A DNA stretch of 37,800 nucleotides from Luteitalea sp. (GTDB lineage: Bacteria; Acidobacteriota; Vicinamibacteria; Vicinamibacterales; CAVVIG01), in assembly GCA_009380045.1 (NCBI GenBank), contig WHSN01000018.1, positions 1 through 37,800 of the forward strand, written 5' to 3'. Both the position numbers and the translations under genes were made by a program. Below are positions 26,458 to 35,830 of this stretch, in pieces (the first letter of the stretch is position 1; every line of letters begins with the position of its first letter). The notes under the pieces were generated by a model. The model saw only the letters and a list, made by a program, of their open reading frames with translations, had not been told where the DNA came from and did no database searches.

Positions 26458-26921
26458 GAACTGGCCGCTCTCGCGGATGCCCGCGAGCTATCCACCCAGA
26501 AGACAGCTCCCCGCGCAGGAGGTCTTCACCCACAGGTCGCCGCCTGCAGCCGCTCGCCATGCTCAGGACCCGCCGGAGGTTGGTCTCTCTGCGCGCCCCC
26601 CGGCCAGAGCGTAACATGGCGCGCGCTCGACGTGACCTTCTCGGCCCATGCGTCAATCCCCGGCGTCCTGCGCCTGTCGAATCGCGTTTCCGCGGCACTT
26701 TTCCGTTGGGCAGATCACGATAATCAGACCACGCTTTGCACCAGTCGGCGCCTGGCTGCCATGTCCACTGCAGGCCGTCGATCCATTGTCGATGTGCGCG
26801 CGTCCAAGTACGCCCGCTGTCGTGCAGCCCCTCGACGCAGCAATAGCTTGCCCAATCGATGGCGACAACCGCGGCTGATCTTCCGCGACTCGAGACCTGC
26901 CGCCTCAGGACTTATCGAGGT
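26458..26921. other. Intergenic region upstream of catabolic operon, no gene recognised
   Basis: A 464-base stretch between the dehydrogenase start and the end of the arsM remnant. Open frames on both strands here lack family resemblance and G/C-biased third positions. It should contain the promoter of the seven-gene minus-strand operon, but no clear -35/-10 pair or strong palindrome was found. Confidence 0.3.
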
Positions 26922-27249
26922 CTATGGGGCGATTTTGGGCGGCAAGCCTGGGTAGCCCGGTTCCACCGAAGGGCTCTCGTGCTTCAGATCCACGCGCACG
27001 TCCTGGATCCCGCATCATGCCTTCGACCTCAGCGACGAGGGCCGCCCCCGCAATGCAGCCTGCGTATGCTTCGGGGTCAGCTCGAACCGCGTCCGGCAGC
27101 TCTCTGAGGGCGACGATGTCCGAGATCGCCAGCCGTCCGCCGGGAGCGAGCACGCGGAAGGCCTCGTGAAATACGGCTGGCTTGTCGGTCGAAAGATTGA
27201 TCACGCAGCTTGACATGATCACGTCGACGCTCTCGGACGGAGCACGTCG
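26922..27249 (-). pseudogene. Remnant of arsenite methyltransferase (arsM), 5'-truncated and frameshifted
   Basis: The minus strand encodes [17 protein letters not shown], then [16 protein letters not shown] and [11 protein letters not shown]. These are the middle and C-terminal motifs of ArsM, a SAM-dependent As(III) methyltransferase, and include the equivalents of its two catalytic cysteines (S-x-C-V-x-N-L-S and Y-x-G-C-x-A-G-A). The SAM-binding N-terminal half is absent: homology stops at about 27249, next to the promoter region of the metal-efflux operon. After M-M-R-D the frame breaks; the expected [10 protein letters not shown] continues as I-Q-D-V-R-V-D-L-K in another frame to a TAG at 26922-26924. 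A functional enzyme is not possible. Confidence 0.75.
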
Positions 27250-27289
27250 CGAAAGGACGCAGGGTCGGGTGCGAGCCGAAAACCTTCCA

Positions 27290-27318
27290 TTGACACCTGA
27301 GTGGTCGCCGTGCATCCT
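27290..27318 (+). promoter_or_regulatory. Candidate promoter of metal-efflux operon
   Basis: TTGACA at 27290-27295 and CATCCT at 27313-27318 are 17 bases apart. The spacer with flanks holds an imperfect inverted repeat, ACCTGAG (27294-27300) and CTAAGGT (27317-27323), so a metal-responsive regulator could bind. The -10 is weak. The predicted start point (about 27325) falls on the GTG used as start of the next gene, so its mRNA would be leaderless or nearly so. Confidence 0.35.
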
Positions 27319-27324
27319 AAGGTC

Positions 27325-27735
27325 GTGGAACGGCTCCTCCGACGCATGGCGGCGCTCGTCGTCGTCCTCTCCCTCGGCGCCGCTGGATGGGCCGAGTGCG
27401 CGGGCTGGCAGGCCACGCCCGAAGCGCGCATGGATTGCTGCTCGGGCAGTGGCGCCTGTCCGATGCACGGATCCACCGAGCCAACCTCAGGCTCTGACAG
27501 AGTCGTCACGCAAACCCAGGCGGACAGCTGCTGCGCGGCGTCCGACGCCGACGACTCGACGCCGTCCGGTCGCGCCTTTTCCCCTTCGCTGTCAGCGGCG
27601 CTTGTGCCCAGCGCTCTATCGACCATGGCGCCCGTCACGCCGGCGCCGGCCTCATTCGACGCGTGGCGCACCCACGTGCCACTCCCTGTCGGTCAGGTCC
27701 CCAAGCACGTTCTGCTCTCCGTCTTCCTGATCTAG
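27325..27735 (+). CDS. Small Cys/His/Met-containing exported protein heading the cus operon
   Basis: About 136 residues. A hydrophobic N-terminal stretch ([16 protein letters not shown]) indicates export. A cluster [12 protein letters not shown] and a later S-C-C-A-A-S form potential soft-metal ligands. The C-terminus is again hydrophobic (H-V-L-L-S-V-F-L-I). Frames open from GTG 27301; GTG 27325 is preferred because the candidate promoter would start transcription there, and ATG 27346 is another option. It precedes cusA by 87 bases on the same strand. I know similar uncharacterised proteins ahead of CusA genes in Acidobacteriota. A periplasmic metal sensor, chaperone or sponge for the efflux pump is inferred. 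Confidence 0.65.
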   Translation: MERLLRRMAALVVVLSLGAAGWAECAGWQATPEARMDCCSGSGACPMHGSTEPTSGSDRVVTQTQADSCCAASDADDSTPSGRAFSPSLSAALVPSALSTMAPVTPAPASFDAWRTHVPLPVGQVPKHVLLSVFLI

Positions 27736-27822
27736 GTCGCGACAGTACCCGTGTGTCCCGGCGCCATGTTGGCGGCCTGGCCCGAGTTGCGCGCGCTGAC
27801 GTGCGCGCGAGGTCTGTCGTCC

Positions 27823-30800
27823 ATGATCAACCGTCTCATCGAGCTCTCGCTGCGGAATCGGTTCATCGTCATCGCCCTCTTCATCGCGCTGGCCGGATGG
27901 GGCTGGTGGGCGGTGAGGGCAACGCCAATCGACGCCATTCCGGATCTGTCCGACAACCAGGTGATCGTCTTCACCGACTGGCCTGGGCACAGCCCACAGG
28001 AGGTCGAGGATCAGATCACGTATCCAATGACCGTGAGCCTGCAGGGGTTGACAGGGGTGCGCGTCGTCCGGTCGCAGTCGGCATTCGGGTTCTCGATGAT
28101 TTACGCCGTCTTCGAGGACAACGTCGACCTGTACTTCGCGCGGGCACGCGTGCTGGAGCGGATGAGCCTGGTGGCGAAGGCGTTGCCCGTTGGCGTCGTC
28201 CCGACCCTTGGGCCTGATGCCACGGGGGTTGGTCATGTCTTCTGGTACACGCTCGAAAGCCCGACCCTCTCGCTTCGGGATCTCCGCAGCTTGCAGGACT
28301 GGTTCGTCCGCTACCAGCTCAATGCCGTCCCAGGCGTGGCCGAAGTCGCATCCGTGGGCGGCCACGTTCAGCAGTACCAGATCGACGTGGACCCCAACCG
28401 CCTTCGTCAGTACGCGATCCCGCTGAGCGCGGTGGTGTCGGCGGTGCGCGAGAGCAATCTCAATGTGGGTGGCAACGTCCTGGAGTCCAATGGCGCGTGG
28501 CTGATCGTGCGCGGTGTCGGGCTCGTCGCCTCGGTGGAGGACATCAAGACAATCGTGATCGGCGCCTCGAACGGGACGCCGGTGTACGTAGAGCAGGTCG
28601 CGAACGTGCAGATCGGCAACGCGTTTCGGGTGGCGTCGCTGGTCAAAGGATCGCAGGAAGCGGTGGGCGGCGTCGTCGTCGCACGCACCGGCGTGAACAG
28701 CAAGGAGGTCATCGATGCGGTGAAGGCGCGCATCGCTCAGATTCAGCCAGGACTGCCCGAGGGCGTCGAGATCGTGCCGTTCTACGACCGATCCACGCTC
28801 ATCGAGCAGGCGACTGGCACTCTACGGCGGGCGCTCATCGAAGAGATCGTCCTCGTCACGCTCGCGCACGTGGTGTTCCTGATGCACTTCCGGTCCATCC
28901 TCATCGTAACGATTCCGTTGCCATTGGCGGTGCTCATGTCCTTTCTCGGGATGTACTACGCCGGCATCTCGTCCAACATCATGAGCCTGGCGGGCATCGC
29001 GATCGCAATCGGTGTCCTGGTGGATGCGGGCATCGTCGTCACCGAGAATGCCTTTCGCTTCATGGAACAGCGCGCGGTCGATCCCCGCGACCGTCGGCTG
29101 GTGTGGGAGACCGTCCTGGAGTCGACACGCCTCGTGGGCCGGCCGGTGTTCTTCTCCATGGCCATCATTCTGCTGGCGTTCATCCCGGTGTTCGCACTCA
29201 CCGGACAGGAAGGCAAGCTGTTCCACCCGCTTGCCTTTACCAAGACGTTCGCGGTCCTCGCCGCCACCGTGGTCGCGATCACGCTGGTGCCGGTCCTCTG
29301 CAGCCTGCTGCTGGGCGGCACGTTCCACAAGGAGGAAGACAACCCGGTCATGCGCCGGCTGCGGCGGCTGTACCGTCCGGTGCTCGAGGCCGCGCTCCGG
29401 CGTCGGTTCATCACCGTTGCGATCGCGGCGCTGCTGTTTGCGGGCGCGCTGCTTGTCGCACGAGGGATCGGCAGCGAGTTCATGCCGCCCCTCAACGAGG
29501 GCGACCTGATGTTCATGCCCATCGCGGATCCGAGCATTTCGCTCGAAGAGAACACGAAGAATGCGGCGAAGCAGAACGAGATCCTGGAGTCGTTTCCAGA
29601 GGTCGCCTTCGCCGTGGCGAAGGTGGCGCGGGCGGATACCTCGACGGACCCGGCGCCGTTGAACATGACGGAGACCGTGGTCCACCTGAAGCCGCGGGAG
29701 GAGTGGCGTCCGGGCATGACCGTGGATCGGCTCCGGGCCGAGATGAGTCGCGCCGCGCAACTGCCGGGCGTCTCGCCCATCTGGACGATGCCCATCATCA
29801 ACCGCATCGACATGCTGACCACCGGCATTCGGTCCGAAGTGGGCGTCAAGATCTTCGGTGCCGACTTGATGCGGCTCGAAGCTCTCGCGCGGCAGGTGGC
29901 GGACGTGGTGCGGACGGTCCCGGGGTCGAGCAACGTCTACCCCGAGCAGGCGACGAGCGGCCAGTACTTGAACATCGTGGTGGATCGCGCGGCAGCCGCG
30001 CGGTACGGGATTGGCGTCGGCGAGGTGCAGCAGGTGATCGAAACCGCGGTCGGGGAGACGGTGCTGACGACAACCATTGAGGGCCGGTCACGATTTCCGG
30101 TGCGCGTGCGCTACCGGCCCGAGGATCGGGCAGACGCGCAGGCACTGGCGCAAGTGCTCGTCAGTGCGCCAGGTGGCGCGCAGATCCCGCTCGGGCAGCT
30201 CGCCCACATCGAGCATGCGCGTGGGCCCGCCATGATCTCGTCGGAGAACGGGCTGTTGCTCGCCACCGTGCTGCTCAACGTGCAGGGACGCGACGTCGGC
30301 GGGTTTGTGCAGGAGGCGCGCGCCACCGTCGCTCGCGAGGTCACCTTACCCGCGGGGTACTACATCGGCTGGAGCGGGCGCTGGGAGAACCAGGAGCGGG
30401 CCCGCGCGCGGCTGCAGATTGTGATCCCCATCGTGCTGGCGATCATCTTCATCCTGCTCTACTTCACGTATGGGTCGGCGGTGGAAGCCGCGCACGTGCT
30501 GCTCGCCGTTCCGTTTGCCCTGACTGGAGGCGTGTACCTGTTGTGGCTGCTTGGCTACAACTTCTCGGTTGCGGTGTGGGTCGGCTTCATCGCGCTCTTC
30601 GGGACAGCCGTGCAGACAGGTGTCGTGATGGTCATCTACCTGGAAGAGGCGGTCGACCGCAAGCGGCGCGAGCTTGGCGGCACGCTCACGCGTGCGGCGT
30701 TGCGCGACGCGGTCATGGAAGGCGCGCTACTCCGTCTACGACCCAAGGTCATGACGGTCTCCACCGTCGTCGCAGGGTTGCTGCCAATCATGTGGAGCAC

Positions 30801-31416
30801 CAGTGTCGGTGCCGAAGTGATGAAACCGCTGGCCACGCCTGTCCTTGGCGGCATGATCTCGTCGCTCATCCACGTGTTGATCGTAACGCCGGTCATCTTT
30901 TTCTCGATCCGCGAGCGCCAGCTGGGGCTGCAGCACGAAGCGCTCCCCGTTCCCGTGCCACGTCCGCTCGGCGGCCGCCGGGTCCTGATCACAACGGTGC
31001 TCCTGATCGCGGTCGTGGGCGCGTTCTTTGTGGGCTCGCGACTCACCCGCCCAGCGACCAATGACGCCGGAGCGCCCGCGGCTGGGGGGCGAGTGGTCCA
31101 GACGGTGCGGTCCGGAGACATGGATCTCGTGGTCCTGTCTCCGACCGGCACTCTCAGAAGCGGCCGCAACACCTTCACGATCGAGTTTCGTTCCTCGTCC
31201 GGCGCGCTCGTTGATGTGGGCACAGTGCGCGTCAGCGCGAACATGACGATGCCGGGCATGGTCATGCCCGGGAATGTCCAAGTGCAGCCCTCAGGCGTGC
31301 CGGGGCGGTATACAGCGACCGCCGAGTTCGGCATGGCTGGCACGTGGCCGATCAGCGTCGAATGGAACGGCCCTGCCGGCAGCGGATCCGCTAATTTCCA
31401 GGGAAGTGTGCAATGA
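27823..31416 (+). CDS. cusA: CusA-type heavy-metal RND efflux transporter with extra C-terminal YtkA/FixH-like domain
   Basis: A 1197-residue inner-membrane pump. ATG 27823 ([13 protein letters not shown]) is the family N-terminus, with GAGG about 10 bases upstream; the longer frame from 27751 adds nothing recognisable. Proton-relay Asp401 lies in [13 protein letters not shown]. Met565, Met615 and Met664 match the three substrate methionines of E. coli CusA in context and spacing (50 and 49 residues), so Cu(I)/Ag(I) is the likely cargo, not Zn/Co/Cd. After the normal end at about residue 1050 come a 13th helix ([16 protein letters not shown]) and a beta-rich domain with [14 protein letters not shown], resembling YtkA/FixH. 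An odd helix number places this Met-rich domain in the periplasm. The stop overlaps the next ATG (ATGA). Confidence 0.93.
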   Translation: MINRLIELSLRNRFIVIALFIALAGWGWWAVRATPIDAIPDLSDNQVIVFTDWPGHSPQEVEDQITYPMTVSLQGLTGVRVVRSQSAFGFSMIYAVFEDNVDLYFARARVLERMSLVAKALPVGVVPTLGPDATGVGHVFWYTLESPTLSLRDLRSLQDWFVRYQLNAVPGVAEVASVGGHVQQYQIDVDPNRLRQYAIPLSAVVSAVRESNLNVGGNVLESNGAWLIVRGVGLVASVEDIKTIVIGASNGTPVYVEQVANVQIGNAFRVASLVKGSQEAVGGVVVARTGVNSKEVIDAVKARIAQIQPGLPEGVEIVPFYDRSTLIEQATGTLRRALIEEIVLVTLAHVVFLMHFRSILIVTIPLPLAVLMSFLGMYYAGISSNIMSLAGIAIAIGVLVDAGIVVTENAFRFMEQRAVDPRDRRLVWETVLESTRLVGRPVFFSMAIILLAFIPVFALTGQEGKLFHPLAFTKTFAVLAATVVAITLVPVLCSLLLGGTFHKEEDNPVMRRLRRLYRPVLEAALRRRFITVAIAALLFAGALLVARGIGSEFMPPLNEGDLMFMPIADPSISLEENTKNAAKQNEILESFPEVAFAVAKVARADTSTDPAPLNMTETVVHLKPREEWRPGMTVDRLRAEMSRAAQLPGVSPIWTMPIINRIDMLTTGIRSEVGVKIFGADLMRLEALARQVADVVRTVPGSSNVYPEQATSGQYLNIVVDRAAAARYGIGVGEVQQVIETAVGETVLTTTIEGRSRFPVRVRYRPEDRADAQALAQVLVSAPGGAQIPLGQLAHIEHARGPAMISSENGLLLATVLLNVQGRDVGGFVQEARATVAREVTLPAGYYIGWSGRWENQERARARLQIVIPIVLAIIFILLYFTYGSAVEAAHVLLAVPFALTGGVYLLWLLGYNFSVAVWVGFIALFGTAVQTGVVMVIYLEEAVDRKRRELGGTLTRAALRDAVMEGALLRLRPKVMTVSTVVAGLLPIMWSTSVGAEVMKPLATPVLGGMISSLIHVLIVTPVIFFSIRERQLGLQHEALPVPVPRPLGGRRVLITTVLLIAVVGAFFVGSRLTRPATNDAGAPAAGGRVVQTVRSGDMDLVVLSPTGTLRSGRNTFTIEFRSSSGALVDVGTVRVSANMTMPGMVMPGNVQVQPSGVPGRYTATAEFGMAGTWPISVEWNGPAGSGSANFQGSVQ

Positions 31417-32735
31417 GAACCCGACGACGAATCATCACGTTCGTGATTGGGGCCGTGGCGCTTGCTGTTCCTGCTCGCGGCCAAGGAACAGCGCCGTCGG
31501 CGCTGGCGTCGCAGTACGTCGACGAGCGCGCGGGTCTGGGGCTCGACACCGCGATCACGCGCGCGCTCGAGCGCGAACCCTCGCTGCGTGCCGTGCGGTC
31601 GGACATCGAGGCTGCACGGGGACTGCGGCGGCAAGCCGCCCTGCGCCCGAATCCGACGCTCACACTCGAGCGCCGCGACGAGCCTGCCGGTACAGACAAC
31701 CTGACCGGCGTCGGGATTCAATGGCCTTTGGATCTCTTCCGTCGTTCGGGACGCGTGAGGACAGCGGAGCGCGGGCTGCAGGCCACGCGATTCGCCGTCG
31801 CCGATCGCGAACGATTGCTGGCCGCGGACGTGCGGATGCAGTACGGCGTCGCCGCGGCGGCAGTCCGGGATGTATCTGTCGCAGACGAGCTCGTGGCCGC
31901 CGCCGAGCGACAGTGGGAGGTCCTGCGCGCTCGCGTCGAGGCAGGCGCGACGCCTCCACTCGAGCGCGATCTGTTGGACGTGGAGCTGCGCCGGCTCGAG
32001 ACCGACCGACTCTTGGCCGCTGGTCGCGCCGACGTCGCCGTTGTGCAGCTGAAGCGGCTGCTGGGGATGTCCCCCGACGAACCCCTGCTGCTTCGTGAGA
32101 CGCTCGAGACGCTCGTCGCCGCAGGCACGTCCGAATCGGCATCCGCGTCGCCGGTAGCGATCGCCACACGGCCAGACGTGCGCGAGGCCGAGGCGCGCGT
32201 GTCCCTTGCCGACGCGCGGGTCGATCAGGCACGTCGCGAGGGCCGCGTTGACGTCAGCCTGTTTGGGACCTACATGCGCATGGACGCCGGGTTTCCCCAG
32301 CAGGGCGTCGGCGCGACGGGCGTACTCGAGCGCGTTCGGGGCCAGTTCAACTACGTCGCCGGGGGCGCGATGGTCATGCTGCCCCTGTCCGATCGCAACC
32401 AGGGTCTAGTGGCCGCCGCGCAGGCCGAGCGGTCCGGCGCGGAGGCCCGTCGCGAAGCGGCGGAGCTCACCGTCCGCGCGGAGGTCGCTGCGGCACAGGC
32501 TCGTGATGCCCAGGCCCGGCGAGCCCTCAGTGTCTACGCCGGGGGTATGCGTACCCTCGCTCGACAGAACCTGAACGTCGTCCGGCAGACATTCGACCTG
32601 GGACGTGCGACGGTGTTCGACGTCCTGACCGAACAACGCCGGTATCTGGAGATCGAACAGGCCTACACAACCGCGCTGCGCGAGGCGTGGGAAGCACGCG
32701 CGGCTCTGAAGCGCGCGGTGGGAGAAACGAAATGA
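31413..32735 (+). CDS. cusC: TolC-family outer-membrane efflux protein (CusC-like)
   Basis: A 440-residue outer-membrane factor of the OEP family. The signal peptide [21 protein letters not shown] ends at A-R-G-Q; there is no lipobox Cys, unlike E. coli CusC. Long Ala/Arg/Glu-rich coiled-coil helices in two repeats ([15 protein letters not shown] onward and [13 protein letters not shown] onward) match the TolC tunnel halves; a [19 protein letters not shown] motif near the end is diagnostic. It overlaps both neighbours by four bases, so CusA, this protein and CusB are likely made in step as a tripartite pump. Confidence 0.9.
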   Translation: MRTRRRIITFVIGAVALAVPARGQGTAPSALASQYVDERAGLGLDTAITRALEREPSLRAVRSDIEAARGLRRQAALRPNPTLTLERRDEPAGTDNLTGVGIQWPLDLFRRSGRVRTAERGLQATRFAVADRERLLAADVRMQYGVAAAAVRDVSVADELVAAAERQWEVLRARVEAGATPPLERDLLDVELRRLETDRLLAAGRADVAVVQLKRLLGMSPDEPLLLRETLETLVAAGTSESASASPVAIATRPDVREAEARVSLADARVDQARREGRVDVSLFGTYMRMDAGFPQQGVGATGVLERVRGQFNYVAGGAMVMLPLSDRNQGLVAAAQAERSGAEARREAAELTVRAEVAAAQARDAQARRALSVYAGGMRTLARQNLNVVRQTFDLGRATVFDVLTEQRRYLEIEQAYTTALREAWEARAALKRAVGETK

Positions 32736-34351
32736 ACTCGGAATCACGCGTGAGTGTGCGGTGGCCGGTCCTCGTCGTGGCCGCTGCCGTACTTCTTGCG
32801 CTCGGCGCCGGCGCTGCTTACGTTGGGTTGCGATCCAGGGCACCTGACCGGTCGCCTTCGAACGAACAGGCGGCGATCCCGGGTGCGCGTGTGCCTGCGG
32901 CGGGTCCGGGCACCGAGCAGCCTGCATCCAGTCCTGGGGCATCGGCGCCGCTGCCAGACGTCGTGGTGACGCTCGGTCAGGAGGCGGCTGAGCGCGCCGG
33001 CATTGCCGCTACTACGGTGTCGGCTGGAACGACGCCCGGGGGCGTTCGAGCACCGGGCGTCGTCGAAGCCAACGCGTACAAACAAGTCGTCGTGACGCCG
33101 GTGGTCAGCGGCCGGATTACACGCGTGACGGCCGACCTCGGCCAGCACGTCCAACGGGGGCAGACACTCGCCCAGATCTTCAGCCCTGAGCTGGCTGACG
33201 CGCAGACACGTTACATCTCGGCACGTGCGGAGCTCGAGGCGCACGAGCAGGAGCTCGCTCGAACCGAGAAACTGGTGGCGATTGGTGCCGCCAGCCGTCA
33301 GGAGCTCGAGCGCATTCACGCGGGGCATACGGCCCGCCGCGCAGATGTCGAAAGCGCAGCATCGCGCCTTCAGTTGCTCGGGTTGTCCGCCGATGCGATC
33401 GAATCCCTGGGTCCAGGGAAGAATCAGGGCGCCACAACGAACGTCCCTGCGCCGATCGGAGGGGTGGTGATCGACCGCCTGGCGAACGTCGGTCTCAACG
33501 TGGATCAGGCAACCAAGCTCTTCACCGTCGTCGATCTCTCCTCGGTCTGGGTAGTCGCAAGCCTGTACGAGAAGGACTTCGCCCTCGTCCGCGTTGGCAG
33601 TCCCGCCACGATCACGACCAATGCCTATCCCGACCTTGCGCTGCAGGGACGCGTGAGTTACATCGACCCGCAAGTCAGCCCCGAGACGCGAACCGCCAGA
33701 GTGCGCATCGAAGTGCCCAACGCTCGCAATGACCTCCGCCTCGGCATGTATGCCGAAGCGTTCCTCGGCGGCGAGGGTGGATCGCCGGCGCCGATGATCC
33801 CACGAGGCGCCGTACAGAACGTGGGCGACCGAACCGTGGTGTACCTCGTGAACCCGAAGGAGCCAGGGACCTTCGTCGAACGCGAAGTTCGACTTGGAAT
33901 GGCGACCGGGAGCCGCGTCTCGGTCCTGGCGGGCGTCCGAACGGGCGATGTCGTGGTCGGGGAAGGTAGTTTTTCCGTGCGCGCCGAGCGTGAACGCCTC
34001 GGGTTACGAGCGGTCCCCACGAGCGCCCAGCGGACAACGGGGTCGACGTCGGACACGCAGTCAGGTCCAAAGCAGGGCCACCCGACGGTGCAGGACGCGC
34101 GCGTGAGGGTGACGGAGAGAAGCTTCGACCCCCAGCGGCTCATGTTGCGAGCGGGCGTGCCCGCGCGGCTGACGTTCACCCGGACGAGCGACAAGACGTG
34201 CGCCACGGCGGTTGTGTTCGAGTCGCTGAACATCCGGCGGGAACTGCCGCTCAATGTGCCTGTCACGATCGAGTTCACCCCTGACAAGGCGGGCGAGATT
34301 GCGTTCGCGTGCGGCATGAACATGCTGCGCGGGACGGTCGCCGTGCAATGA
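32732..34351 (+). CDS. cusB: CusB-type periplasmic adaptor with C-terminal cupredoxin-like domain
   Basis: A 539-residue membrane-fusion protein. ATG 32732 overlaps the cusC-like stop (ATGA). An N-terminal membrane anchor (V-L-V-V-A-A-A-V-L-L-A-L-G-A-G-A-A) is followed by a Pro/Ala-rich linker. The lipoyl-type half motif V-T-P-V-V-S-G-R-I-T-R-V, a helical hairpin (about 165-220) and the second half A-P-I-G-G-V-V-I-D-R-L-A-N-V-G follow, then a beta-barrel and membrane-proximal domain ending near residue 430. Residues about 454-539 form an added domain with R-S-F-D-P-Q-R-L-M-L-R-A-G-V-P-A-R-L-T-F-T, D-K-T-C-A-T-A-V-V-F and F-A-C-G-M-N-M-L-R-G. This is the cupredoxin-like fold (Cupredoxin_1/EfeO type), with Cys/Met as probable copper ligands. 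It may hand copper to the pump. Confidence 0.9.
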   Translation: MNSESRVSVRWPVLVVAAAVLLALGAGAAYVGLRSRAPDRSPSNEQAAIPGARVPAAGPGTEQPASSPGASAPLPDVVVTLGQEAAERAGIAATTVSAGTTPGGVRAPGVVEANAYKQVVVTPVVSGRITRVTADLGQHVQRGQTLAQIFSPELADAQTRYISARAELEAHEQELARTEKLVAIGAASRQELERIHAGHTARRADVESAASRLQLLGLSADAIESLGPGKNQGATTNVPAPIGGVVIDRLANVGLNVDQATKLFTVVDLSSVWVVASLYEKDFALVRVGSPATITTNAYPDLALQGRVSYIDPQVSPETRTARVRIEVPNARNDLRLGMYAEAFLGGEGGSPAPMIPRGAVQNVGDRTVVYLVNPKEPGTFVEREVRLGMATGSRVSVLAGVRTGDVVVGEGSFSVRAERERLGLRAVPTSAQRTTGSTSDTQSGPKQGHPTVQDARVRVTERSFDPQRLMLRAGVPARLTFTRTSDKTCATAVVFESLNIRRELPLNVPVTIEFTPDKAGEIAFACGMNMLRGTVAVQ

Positions 34352-34501
34352 GGCTGAAAGGCGACGCGGTCGGCCGTCGATCCTCCCGTAGCGCCTTCTC
34401 ACGGTGATTTGTCGCCCGATGACTGCTTCAGGACCGAAAACGGCAGCGGCGGCAGCTGAAGTTACGGCCCTCGTAATTCTGAAACCGTAACTATGCTGTC
34501 G

Positions 34502-34516
34502 TGGCGCGGCGTTTGC
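34502..34516 (+). promoter_or_regulatory. Sigma-54 (RpoN) -24/-12 promoter upstream of BON gene
   Basis: TGGCGC-GGCGT-TTGC: the invariant GG (34503-34504) and GC (34515-34516) are exactly 10 bases apart and the consensus TGGCAC-N5-TTGC is matched at 9 of 10 positions. It lies about 214 bases before the BON-domain start in the 379-base gap after cusB. No other gene was seen in that gap. Activation would require an RpoN-dependent enhancer-binding protein, which is not encoded in this window. Confidence 0.7.
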
Positions 34517-34730
34517 TTTAACCACGACGTCGGTAGCCACCCTGGCGGGCCGATCGCAACGTGTTCCCGACGGAGACGTGGCCTATGACCTACGTAGGGC
34601 AACAAACCCGATCACTTCTGAGGAGCAAACAGGCGACGGTCCCGACCAATTGATTGGTGCGGAGTTGGATCTCTCGGCCCGGGGAGCGCCCTATCCGTTA
34701 CTCACTCTTTGCAATGCAGGAGACAAGATA

Positions 34731-35072
34731 ATGAGAAACAGCAATTCCGTGGTGGGTGCGGCGCTGATCGCGGCAGCTCTGCTGAGTGGCGGCGCCTGTG
34801 CCAACACAGTGCGGGGCGTCAAACAGGACACCGAACGCGCCACCGAGGCGACTGCGGCGGCAGTGGAAACCGTGGACGTGAAGTCCGCCCTGATTGCTGA
34901 TGGCCGGGTCGATGCCACCAACGTCAATGTCGATACCATCGCCAGCACCAAAACGGTCGTGCTCAAGGGGTCGGTGATTACGGCCGAGCAAAGGGTGATC
35001 GCCGAAAACATCGCCCGCGACCAGGCGAAAGGCTACACGATTACGAATCAGTTGACGGTGGTTCCAAAGTAA
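34731..35072 (+). CDS. BON-domain envelope protein
   Basis: 113 residues starting at ATG 34731, chosen because AGGAGA lies 7 bases upstream and the N-terminus (M-R-N-S-N-S-V-V-G-A-A-L-I-A-A-A-L-L) is a signal peptide; the frame upstream to 34578 lacks such features. An Ala/Glu/Thr-rich helix leads to a BON domain: D-V-K-S-A-L-I-A-D-G-R-V-D-A-T-N-V-N-V, T-K-T-V-V-L-K-G-S-V, A-E-Q-R-V-I-A-E-N-I-A. BON domains occur in periplasmic stress proteins (OsmY, DolP) that bind membranes. S-G-G-A-C at 23-27 is not a canonical lipobox. A sigma-54 promoter upstream and a terminator right after suggest a monocistronic stress- or nutrient-controlled gene. Confidence 0.85.
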   Translation: MRNSNSVVGAALIAAALLSGGACANTVRGVKQDTERATEATAAAVETVDVKSALIADGRVDATNVNVDTIASTKTVVLKGSVITAEQRVIAENIARDQAKGYTITNQLTVVPK

Positions 35073-35108
35073 ACCTAGAGGGGGTAAAGGAGTTCGCTTG
35101 AAGGTCTG

Positions 35109-35146
35109 GTCGCCGCCAGGTCCATCTGCTGCGGCGACTCTTTTTT
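35109..35146 (+). terminator. Rho-independent terminator after BON gene
   Basis: GTCGCCGC (35109-35116) pairs with GCGGCGAC (35131-35138) around a 14-base loop and is followed by TCTTTTTT. It begins 37 bases after the BON stop codon and closes this transcription unit. Confidence 0.8.
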
Positions 35147-35157
35147 CGATGTTCAAG

Positions 35158-35186
35158 TTGACCGCGGAAGCGTCGTCCTGTAGCGT
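35158..35186 (+). promoter_or_regulatory. Candidate promoter with overlapping palindrome before basic protein gene
   Basis: TTGACC (35158-35163) and TAGCGT (35181-35186) are 17 bases apart. The -10 overlaps the inverted repeat TAGCG-TGTAA-CGCTA (35181-35195), which runs into the A of the start ATG. The predicted start point is 0-3 bases before the ATG, so the mRNA may be leaderless; no ribosome-binding site is visible. Confidence 0.35.
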
Positions 35187-35194
35187 GTAACGCT

Positions 35195-35584
35195 ATGGCA
35201 AAACGTCAGACATCGACTATCGCTTCGGCCGAGCACAAAATCGAGGAGTTCGCAGATGACCTGGGTAAGCTGTTGGGTCATGCGAAGACCAAGGCCGAGG
35301 GCTGGATTGGCCAGCGCAAATCCATCGCCGAATACCTGACCGGGATTCGCGACACGGCCTCCGACCTCTTGACCCGGCTCGGAATCGGCGATGGTGCTGC
35401 GGCAGCCCCGAAACGGAAGCGCGGCCGGCGACGAAAAAAGGCAGCCGGTGCTGTCGCTTCGCTTGCACCAACTGCCGCAGCCGCCGGCCGAAAAATCCGG
35501 ACGATGTCCGCCGAGGCTCGAGCGCGCATCAGTGCGGCTCAGAAAAAGCGCTGGGCCAGATTACGGAAGTCGCAGGGCGCATAA
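35195..35584 (+). CDS. Small very basic protein with histone-like tail
   Basis: 129 residues. The first 70 residues are helical and mildly charged (H-K-I-E-E-F-A-D-D-L-G-K-L-L-G-H-A-K), then comes a Lys/Arg cluster K-R-K-R-G-R-R-R-K-K, an Ala/Thr-rich spacer and a C-terminal M-S-A-E-A-R-A-R-I-S-A-A-Q-K-K-R-W-A-R-L-R-K. That last motif recurs in many small basic, presumed nucleoid-associated proteins. It probably binds DNA or RNA through the basic linker. There is no signal peptide. It is flanked by the BON terminator upstream and the PilT-like gene 246 bases downstream; no gene is seen in that downstream gap. Confidence 0.7.
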   Translation: MAKRQTSTIASAEHKIEEFADDLGKLLGHAKTKAEGWIGQRKSIAEYLTGIRDTASDLLTRLGIGDGAAAAPKRKRGRRRKKAAGAVASLAPTAAAAGRKIRTMSAEARARISAAQKKRWARLRKSQGA

Positions 35585-35830
35585 GGGAAAGCCGACGACC
35601 AATCTGGACAACCCAGCAACAGTTCAACTTCGGCTCGTCGCTGACCGTGCCGGACCATGAAAATCGTGTGGCTGTTGTCCGCGCGTCGAAGATGCGTGCG
35701 ATGTTCTCGACGATGACTGTTAGGCGCCCTCGTTGAGATCAACCCTGCCGCACCTCGACACACCTTTCGAGCGGTTGAAGATCGCGCAGAATTCCGTACC
35801 AGACACTCCCATTGCGTAGAGAATGTCTCG

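Noticed and set aside
28497-30080. 527-codon plus-strand frame inside cusA
   Set aside because: Out-of-frame reading of cusA; Arg/Gly/His-rich product with no motifs.
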